Below the pieces are notes generated by a model, which was not told the origin of the DNA, did not search any database, and saw nothing but the letters and a program-made list of their open reading frames with translations. From Gemmatimonadales bacterium (GTDB lineage Bacteria > Gemmatimonadota > Gemmatimonadetes > Gemmatimonadales > GWC2-71-9), in NCBI GenBank assembly GCA_013003805.1, contig JABDII010000403.1, positions 1 through 5,074 on the forward strand: DNA of 5,074 nt, given 5' to 3'. Made by a program: the position numbers and the translations under genes. Positions 1 to 5,074 of this stretch are shown in pieces. The stretch's first letter is position 1; every line of letters begins with the position of its first letter.

Positions 1-600
1 CTGACCATCCGTCCCAGCAGCCGGTGGCAGTTCTCGGTCGACCCGCGGTTCTTCCGGTTACACGATACCCGGCAATGGGTCGGTCGGCGGGACGGCGGAA
101 GTCCCGCGACGTTCGGCACACGGTACATCTTCGGCACCATCGATCGGACCGATATTTCGGCGCAGTTCCGCCTGAACTACACCGTTACTCCCGATCTGAC
201 GATCGAGCTCTACGCAGAGCCGTTCACCGCCAGTGGTCAATACACCAATTTCGGGGAGCTGGCCCAGGCGCGGACCAACGACCTCAGGCTGTATGGGACG
301 GATGGGACCATCATCACCGAGCAGGAGGGCAGTGAGGGCGATCCCTTCTTCGAAGTCACCGATGGGGCGGACACGTTCACGTTCTCGCCGAACTTCAACT
401 TCCTGTCCTTCCGGAGCAATCTCGTGGTCCGCTGGGAATGGCGGCCGGGAAGCACTCTGTTCCTGGTCTGGCAGCAGAATCGCTCGGGCGCCGGCGACCC
501 GCGGGAGCGGGCAGGACTCGGTAATTTCTTCGATTCCTTCTCGGCCGAGGGAGAGAATTTCTTTGCGGTGAAGGTCAGTTATTGGTTGCCGGTGCGGTAG
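1..600 (+). CDS. DUF5916 domain-containing protein, C-terminal 199 residues (5' end outside window)
   Basis: The reading frame is open from the first base and ends at TAG 598-600, so the start lies left of the window. The visible part is rich in alternating polar and aromatic beta-strand patterns. Residues about 41-81 contain 'RYIFGTIDRTDIS' followed by 'LTIELYAEPFTASGQY', and about 131-161 contain 'NFNFLSFRSNLVVRWEWRPG' then 'LFLVWQQNR'; I recognise these as typical of the C-terminal DUF5916 region. Known members are usually several hundred residues long, with an N-terminal carbohydrate-binding family-9-like domain, and are secreted or outer-membrane associated. The last strand ('FFAVKVSYWLPVR') resembles the closing strand of an outer-membrane barrel, but it ends in Arg rather than the usual terminal aromatic. 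Barrel location is therefore inference. Biochemical function is unknown; a role in glycan binding or uptake is suggested only by the family's usual N-terminal domain. It converges on the DUF2723 gene and overlaps its end. Confidence 0.82.
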   Translation: MTIRPSSRWQFSVDPRFFRLHDTRQWVGRRDGGSPATFGTRYIFGTIDRTDISAQFRLNYTVTPDLTIELYAEPFTASGQYTNFGELAQARTNDLRLYGTDGTIITEQEGSEGDPFFEVTDGADTFTFSPNFNFLSFRSNLVVRWEWRPGSTLFLVWQQNRSGAGDPRERAGLGNFFDSFSAEGENFFAVKVSYWLPVR

Positions 601-2860
601 CGCTGAGAAAGTCCGGGATTCCGAGCTCCCGGCGGACCGTGCCCGCGACCGAATCGGCTCGGGCCGCCCCGGACGTATCACCGAGCTGGCGCAGCGTCGC
701 AGCGTAGCCAGTGTAGACTGCTTGGTAGAGCTGCAGAATCGTCCCCGAGGGTGGATCCATCCATCCGCGGGGACGTTCTCTTCCAGCGGACTCGTAGTGG
801 TACGCGTTCCAAAGGAGTTCCCGCGTCCGCGGCAGATCCATGAACCCGAGACCCTGGCTCCAGACGACCGAGTCCTGCGCCACCACGCGGCTCGGCATGA
901 GTTTCCGGACCAGCCCCTGGGTGACCAAGTACGGAGTGAGCGTAAACGTCTGGTCGGGGTACCCCGCCGAGCTCCAGGAAAAGAAGATCGGCCGCTTGCC
1001 CAGATTGTCGCGAATCAACGCGAGCATCGCGAGATCGCGCTTTTCGAGAACCTCGTCTCCGAATTGGAGTCGCAGGCTATCGAACTGAAGCACGTTACCG
1101 CGCTGCACGGGGAACAGCAGCGGAAGGCTATCGAGTTCCTGCTCGGTCATGGTGAACAGCGGTCCGTCGGGACGGGGCCACTCCTGATCCTGCCACAGGG
1201 CGATTGAGCCCTCGGGTTCGAACGGCGGCTCGGCGCGGCGCCGGAGCTGGCGCAGGTGCCACTCGGTGTTCATCAAGGACAGGTTGGCCAGCGTCACATC
1301 GCGCCGCACGCCCTCGACTTCCTGAGCGTACCAGAGCGGAAACGTGTCATTGTCCCCGGCCGTGACCAGAATCCCGTAGGGCTCCACCGACTCGAGCATG
1401 TCGATCGCCACATCGCGGGGGAGGGTTTCGTTTGCCCGGCTCGCCGTGAGGCGGTTCCCGAAGAGCGGAATGAACGCGAGTGCCAAGATCGGACTCGCGG
1501 CCAGCCAGCGCGCCCGTTCCGCCATGCGCGAGCCCAGGAAGTCGGCCACCCCTCGGAGCGTCGCCCCGAAGCCGAGTGCCACGAGCACCCCGAAGTACGC
1601 AAATGATCCCACAAAGAAATAATCCCGCTCGCGCACCTCACGGACGAGGTCGGCGCGCTCGGGGTAGATCGAAAACCCGTACTTGAAGTTGAGATAATAG
1701 ATGAGCGCGAGCGTGAGCGTGCCGAACATGGCGACGGCGGCCAACCCGGCGCGCCGGTCTCGCCGAAGCAGGCTGACCAGGCCTCCGAGCCCGAGGATGC
1801 TGAACAGCACCGTGGCCACCCGAGCGAAGCTGCCCCAATCGCGCGCGAACTGCCAGGAAAGATACTGGCCGTAGTTCAAGAGCTGTGCTGTGAAATCCGC
1901 CTGCCGGAGAAAAACCGATGGCTTGGCATACTGTTCACGATTGAGCACGTCCAGCAGACTCGACCACGAGGTGGGTTCGCCCTCGTTGATCGGGGGGAAC
2001 TGCCCGGCACGAATCGGGAGGTAGAGGTAGTTGAGCGAGACCCCGACGATCACCGCGGCAAGTCCCACGTACAGGAGCGGGCGCTTGAAGTCTCCCGGAG
2101 CGCGCCAGAGCGCGTAGCCGACCACCACCGGCGTCGCCCACACGAGGGTGCCCCACTGGCTGGGCGGCTGGCCCACCACAGTGGCCCATTGGCCGGTGAT
2201 GGCCAACGCGAGCGCGAACCCCATCAGGACCACCCAGGGTTCGGTGGCAGCCCGCCAATCGGTCCACAAGACGTAGACCGCCAGGGCCGGTACGGCGAGC
2301 ACGCCCATCATGTGGTTGGTGGAAGACAGCGCGAGGATGTACGCGATGAGCACCAGCCACCGATTCCGATGTGGCCCCGGCGTGTCATCCCCCCAGTGGA
2401 CGGCAAGCCAGGTCACCAGCGCCATCGAGAACAGGGACAGCGTGTAGACCTTCTCGTTCACCGTGGATTGGTTCCAGACGGTCCACGACGTGGCAGCCAC
2501 GAGGGTCCCAGCAGCGGCGGCGGCGAGTCGGGCCCACCGTACCGGAACGATCTCGCGGAGCCAGCGATCGGCCACGAGGAACCACAGGCCGGCCGCGGCC
2601 GCGCTGGTGACGGCCGCAAACAGATTGATCCGAACCGCATATGTGGTGGCGAGCGGAAGCAAGCCAAATACGTGGGCCGTCAGCGTGAAGAGCGGGTTCC
2701 CCGGGGGATGCGGAATCCCGAGGACCGCCGCGGCGGCAATGTACTCCGACGTGTCCCAAAACGCCGTGGTCGGCGCCAGGGTGGCGAGGTACAGCCCGAA
2801 GATGCCGATGGCGACACCGGCCGCCCAGCCATAGGGCGGAGAGGAATGCTGGCCCGTCAC
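575..2860 (-). CDS. DUF2723 family multi-pass membrane protein (probable GT-C-type glycosyltransferase, TMEM260-like)
   Basis: With the GTG start at 2860 the protein has 761 residues and ends at TGA 577-575. The first ~470 residues carry about 13-14 hydrophobic segments; the last ~290 are mostly soluble. Family hallmarks, numbered from this GTG: 'TAFWDTSEYIAAA' near 32-44 just after the first membrane segment, with acidic residues placed as in GT-C enzymes; 'GIPHPPGNPLF' near 48-58; 'PPINEGEPTSW' near 289-299 with 'NREQY' at 307-311; and 'AGDNDTFPLWYAQEVEGVRR' near 501-520, strongly typical of DUF2723. Human TMEM260, in this family, is a protein O-mannosyltransferase; for bacterial members donor and acceptor are largely undefined, so transfer of a lipid-linked sugar to an extracytoplasmic acceptor is inference. 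The frame also offers TTG 2935 and ATG 2923, but these run 65 and 53 nt into purH. GTG 2860 leaves a 10 nt gap like the purN-purH gap and places the first membrane segment close to the N-terminus. No start has a good ribosome site. Probably co-transcribed with purNH. Confidence 0.85.
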   Translation of the reverse strand: MTGQHSSPPYGWAAGVAIGIFGLYLATLAPTTAFWDTSEYIAAAAVLGIPHPPGNPLFTLTAHVFGLLPLATTYAVRINLFAAVTSAAAAGLWFLVADRWLREIVPVRWARLAAAAAGTLVAATSWTVWNQSTVNEKVYTLSLFSMALVTWLAVHWGDDTPGPHRNRWLVLIAYILALSSTNHMMGVLAVPALAVYVLWTDWRAATEPWVVLMGFALALAITGQWATVVGQPPSQWGTLVWATPVVVGYALWRAPGDFKRPLLYVGLAAVIVGVSLNYLYLPIRAGQFPPINEGEPTSWSSLLDVLNREQYAKPSVFLRQADFTAQLLNYGQYLSWQFARDWGSFARVATVLFSILGLGGLVSLLRRDRRAGLAAVAMFGTLTLALIYYLNFKYGFSIYPERADLVREVRERDYFFVGSFAYFGVLVALGFGATLRGVADFLGSRMAERARWLAASPILALAFIPLFGNRLTASRANETLPRDVAIDMLESVEPYGILVTAGDNDTFPLWYAQEVEGVRRDVTLANLSLMNTEWHLRQLRRRAEPPFEPEGSIALWQDQEWPRPDGPLFTMTEQELDSLPLLFPVQRGNVLQFDSLRLQFGDEVLEKRDLAMLALIRDNLGKRPIFFSWSSAGYPDQTFTLTPYLVTQGLVRKLMPSRVVAQDSVVWSQGLGFMDLPRTRELLWNAYHYESAGRERPRGWMDPPSGTILQLYQAVYTGYAATLRQLGDTSGAARADSVAGTVRRELGIPDFLSATAPATNN

Positions 2861-2870
2861 CGGAGGCGCA

Positions 2871-4400
2871 CTAATGGCGGAACTGGCGTTGGCCGGTGAA
2901 GACCATCGCCACCCCGTTGTCATTAGCTGCCGCAACGACCTCGGCGTCTCGAATCGAGCCCCCGGGCTGAACGATTGCCGTCACTCCGGCCTTGGCGGCT
3001 TCCTCCACATTGTCGGCGAAGGGAAAGAACCCGTCCGAGGCCAACACACTGCCCCGAACCTCGTGGTTCTGTTGGCGTGCCTTGTAGATCGCGAGGTACG
3101 TGGCGTCGACTCGGCTCATCTGGCCGGCGCCGATGCCGATGACCACTTCGTCCTGCGCCAATAGGACGGCGTTGGACTTGACGGACGCGACGGCGGCCCA
3201 GGCGAATCGGACATCGTTCCACTCGCGCTCGGTCGGCTCCCGGTTGGTCGCGATGCGCCACTGCTCTTCGCTCGGATCGAAGATGAACCGGTCCTGGACG
3301 AGGAAGCCGCCGCGCACCTGCTTCGCTTCCAGTCCGCGCTCACCCCGGTGCACCGGTAGCTCGACGACTCGAAGGTTTTTCTTGGTCGCCAAGACCTCGA
3401 CCGCTTCCTCATGGAACGACGGAGCGCAGACCACTTCGAGGAACAACCCCGTCATCGCCTCCGCGGCTCCGCGGTCGACCACGGTGTTGAAGGCGACCAC
3501 CCCGCCGAAAGCCGACTGCGGATCGGTGGACAGGGCCTTGGTGAATGCTTCCTCCGGCGTCACACCGAGCGCGACCCCACACGGAGTCGTATGCTTCACG
3601 ATGACACAGGCCGGGCGGACCGGCCATAGCGAAGCCGCCCAGGCGGCGGCGTCGAGGTCGAGCAGGTTGTTGAACGACAGCTCCTTGCCGTGCAACTGGC
3701 TCATGTCCCGGATCCCGCGTGGTTCCTCCGAGGCGTACAACGCGGCCCGCTGTCCCGGATTCTCCCCGTATCGGAGGGTCATCATCCGCTCGAAGGCTCC
3801 GCCCAACCGGCTCGGGAGACCGTTCTCCTCGATCGGGAGGTATCGCGCGATTGCCGAGTCGTAGTCGGACGTGTGGGCAAAGACCTTGGCGGCGAGTTCC
3901 CGTCGGAAAGCGGTGGGGACGACACCCTGCTTGAGCATGTCGAGTACCATGGGATAATCCTGCGGGTCGACTACGGGAATCACGAACTCGTGATTCTTCG
4001 CAGCCGATCGAAGCATGCTCGGGCCGCCGATATCGATGTTCTCCAGCGCATCCTCGAACGGAATATCCGGCTTGGCAATCGTTGCCTGAAACGGATAGAG
4101 GTTGACCGCGACCAGGTCGATCGGGGTGATGTTCTGTTGTTCGAGGATGTGGAGGTGCTCTCGGAGATCTCGCCGCGCCAGGAGCGCCGCGTGCACTGCG
4201 GGGTGCAACGTCTTGACGCGTCCATCTAAGATTTCCGGATAGCCGGTGACGTCTTGCACCAGAGTGACGGGCAGGTCCGCCGCCCTGAGGGCGGACCCTG
4301 TGCCGCCGGTCGAGATGATTTCCCAGCCCAGTTCGACCAGACTGCGGGCAAACTGGACGATCCCACGCTTGTCACTAACGGAGATGAGTGCGCGCGGCAT
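2871..4400 (-). CDS. purH: Bifunctional AICAR formyltransferase / IMP cyclohydrolase
   Basis: This 509-residue cytosolic enzyme performs the last two steps of de novo IMP synthesis: it formylates AICAR with 10-formyl-tetrahydrofolate, then closes the ring to IMP. The N-terminal cyclohydrolase (MGS-like) domain spans about 1-190. It shows 'ALISVSDKRGI' (4-14), 'STGGT' (30-34), 'DGRVKTLHP' (59-67), 'NLYPF' (100-104) and 'NIDIGGPSMLRSAAKN' (121-136). The formyltransferase domain follows, with 'RYGENPGQ' (210-217), 'VKHTTPCGVA' (268-277), 'SAFGGVVAFN' (296-305), 'VKSNAV' (407-412), 'GQMSRVDATYLA' (426-437) and the C-terminal 'FTGQRQFRH'. Lys269-His270 match the catalytic Lys-His pair known from characterised PurH, and Asn410 matches the catalytic Asn. 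Length is normal for the family and no frame break is seen. The ATG at 4400-4398 is the natural start because the conserved N-terminus begins at once; its upstream bases offer only a weak GA-rich stretch. It starts 10 nt after purN ends, so one transcript is likely. Confidence 0.98.
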   Translation of the reverse strand: MPRALISVSDKRGIVQFARSLVELGWEIISTGGTGSALRAADLPVTLVQDVTGYPEILDGRVKTLHPAVHAALLARRDLREHLHILEQQNITPIDLVAVNLYPFQATIAKPDIPFEDALENIDIGGPSMLRSAAKNHEFVIPVVDPQDYPMVLDMLKQGVVPTAFRRELAAKVFAHTSDYDSAIARYLPIEENGLPSRLGGAFERMMTLRYGENPGQRAALYASEEPRGIRDMSQLHGKELSFNNLLDLDAAAWAASLWPVRPACVIVKHTTPCGVALGVTPEEAFTKALSTDPQSAFGGVVAFNTVVDRGAAEAMTGLFLEVVCAPSFHEEAVEVLATKKNLRVVELPVHRGERGLEAKQVRGGFLVQDRFIFDPSEEQWRIATNREPTEREWNDVRFAWAAVASVKSNAVLLAQDEVVIGIGAGQMSRVDATYLAIYKARQQNHEVRGSVLASDGFFPFADNVEEAAKAGVTAIVQPGGSIRDAEVVAAANDNGVAMVFTGQRQFRH

Positions 4401-4410
4401 ACCAGACTCG

Positions 4411-5016
4411 TCACGACTGCGGGTTCAAGGGGGCGGACACTGGGACCGGACGGCCCGCCCGCGCGGCGGCCACGACCACCGCGGGGAGCAGGAGATGTTC
4501 CTGGCGCAATACACGAGCAGCAAGCGTCTCCGGGGTATCGCCTGGCTCGACCGCGACGCGAACCTGGGCCAATACGGCGCCGTGATCGAATACCTCGTCG
4601 ACGAGATGCACTGTGGCTCCCGACTCGGTCACGCCGCTCGCCAGGACCGCTTCATGGACCCGCCGGCCGTACATGCCTCGTCCCCCGAAGTCTGGCAACA
4701 GTGCCGGGTGGATGTTGATCACGCGCCCGGCATACGCTTCCACGACAGCCGCCGGCACCAGCTTGAGGTATCCGGCCAGCACCACCAAGTCCACCCGGTG
4801 CCGCTCCAAACGCCGGATCCACTCCGTGGGATCGTTCGGGTCCGCAAACACCTCGGCGACGACACCGGCGGCGCGGGCCCGCTCGAGCGCCCGCGCGGTT
4901 CGCCGATCGCTCAGCACCAGAACGACTGTGGCCGGCGCCGTTCGATCCAGCCGGTCGAGCAACGCCTGCAGGTTGCTCCCACCGCCCGACGCGCACACCG
5001 CTACCCGGTACGCCAT
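4411..5016 (-). CDS. purN: Phosphoribosylglycinamide formyltransferase 1 (GART)
   Basis: The 201-residue cytosolic enzyme transfers a formyl group from 10-formyl-tetrahydrofolate to glycinamide ribonucleotide, the third step of purine synthesis. The phosphate-binding loop 'ASGGGSNLQALL' is at 9-20, and 'LVVLAGYLKLVP' (77-88) forms part of the folate-site fold. The catalytic triad known from E. coli PurN (Asn106, His108, Asp144) is matched by Asn101 and His103 in 'NIHPALLP' and Asp144 in 'DEVFDHG'. The loop after the HP motif reads 'PDFGGRGMYG', a variant I associate with Bacteroidota-like PurN rather than the E. coli form. At 201 residues it is slightly shorter than E. coli PurN (212), mainly at the C-terminus, and looks complete. 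The ATG at 5016-5014 begins right at the conserved first strand ('YRVAVCASGGG') and is the first start codon in this frame inside the window. No Shine-Dalgarno sequence precedes it; the upstream bases are pyrimidine-rich. It is the first gene of the operon visible here, followed by purH after 10 nt. Confidence 0.97.
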   Translation of the reverse strand: MAYRVAVCASGGGSNLQALLDRLDRTAPATVVLVLSDRRTARALERARAAGVVAEVFADPNDPTEWIRRLERHRVDLVVLAGYLKLVPAAVVEAYAGRVINIHPALLPDFGGRGMYGRRVHEAVLASGVTESGATVHLVDEVFDHGAVLAQVRVAVEPGDTPETLAARVLRQEHLLLPAVVVAAARAGRPVPVSAPLNPQS

Positions 5017-5024
5017 CGCCGAGA

Positions 5025-5053
5025 AAGGTAAGGGGACCCCTGGTGCCTGAGAA
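5025..5053 (-). promoter_or_regulatory. Weak candidate sigma70-like promoter for the purN-purH operon
   Basis: Read on the minus strand, TTCTCA (5053-5048; 4 of 6 bases match TTGACA) lies 17 bases from TACCTT (5030-5025; 3 of 6 match TATAAT, including the key first, second and last positions). Transcription from it would begin about 0-2 bases before the purN ATG, giving an almost leaderless message. That would fit the missing ribosome site. The match is poor, such matches arise by chance, and the true promoter may lie beyond the right edge. Confidence 0.22.
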
Positions 5054-5074
5054 GGATGCGGCTCGAGGTACCGT

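Noticed and set aside
613..632. Hairpin CCGGGA-8 nt loop-TCCCGG just after the DUF5916 stop, considered as a terminator
   Set aside because: The stem has only 6 bp, no T-run follows on the plus strand, and the bases are coding for the DUF2723 C-terminus. Such GC stems are common by chance in this composition.
58..681. 207-residue minus-strand open frame opposite the DUF5916 gene
   Set aside because: It is antisense to a well-supported beta-rich coding region and runs on into the DUF2723 gene. Its translation is rich in Arg, Pro and Glu with no recognisable motif, as expected from a high-GC shadow frame.
2189..2899. 236-residue plus-strand open frame opposite the 5' part of the DUF2723 gene
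   Set aside because: The minus strand encodes conserved membrane segments and DUF2723 motifs here. The plus-strand product is an Arg/Gly-rich shadow crossing the purH-DUF2723 junction.
3690..4229. 179-residue plus-strand open frame opposite purH
   Set aside because: It lies fully inside the conserved PurH coding region and shows no motif or plausible start region of its own.
4246..5031. 261-residue plus-strand open frame opposite purN and the start of purH
   Set aside because: It covers two genes with intact catalytic motifs on the other strand and spans their junction. Its own translation is low-complexity Arg/His/Pro/Gly without family features.
1..5074. Search for a defence system, mobile element, CRISPR array, RNA gene or other undescribed system
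   Set aside because: No direct repeats, terminal inverted repeats, transposase or nuclease motifs, tRNA-like folds or unexplained intergenic space were seen. The four genes account for nearly every base.

Overview
The window is a compact, high-GC bacterial chromosome segment with four protein-coding genes and almost no non-coding DNA. Three genes lie on the minus strand and read right to left as a probable operon: purN (5016-4411), purH (4400-2871) and a large DUF2723-family membrane protein (about 2860-575). On the plus strand, entering from the left edge, is the 3' end of a DUF5916-family protein (1-600). Its tail overlaps the tail of the DUF2723 gene by 26 bp.

The organism cannot be fixed from this sequence alone. 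High GC, a DUF5916 protein with an outer-membrane-barrel-like C-terminus, a DUF2723 protein with its conserved GDNDTFPLWY-type motif, and a PurN of the 'PDFGGRGMYG' type (a loop I associate with Bacteroidota and related lineages) together suggest a Gram-negative in or near Gemmatimonadota. A high-GC relative of Bacteroidota or an acidobacterium is the alternative. This is inference from family distribution, not a database result.

Layout: 1-600 is the DUF5916 C-terminal part. 575-2860 is the DUF2723 multi-spanning glycosyltransferase-like protein. 2871-4400 is PurH, which catalyses the last two steps of IMP synthesis. 4411-5016 is PurN, the first formyl transfer of the pathway. 5017-5074 is a short upstream region with a weak promoter-like arrangement. 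Both junctions in the operon are 10 nt gaps, if the GTG start at 2860 is accepted for the DUF2723 gene. No stretch over 300 bases lacks a gene.

PurN and PurH are the two 10-formyl-tetrahydrofolate-using enzymes of de novo purine synthesis, so their pairing makes biochemical sense. The DUF2723 protein has no evident purine role; it is probably a co-transcribed envelope or protein-glycosylation enzyme. No RNA gene, mobile element, CRISPR array, insertion sequence or tandem repeat was seen. I do not see an undescribed system here. The points worth a second look are the unexplained DUF2723 partner of the purine genes, the overlapping convergent ends, and the lack of Shine-Dalgarno sequences at all three operon starts.
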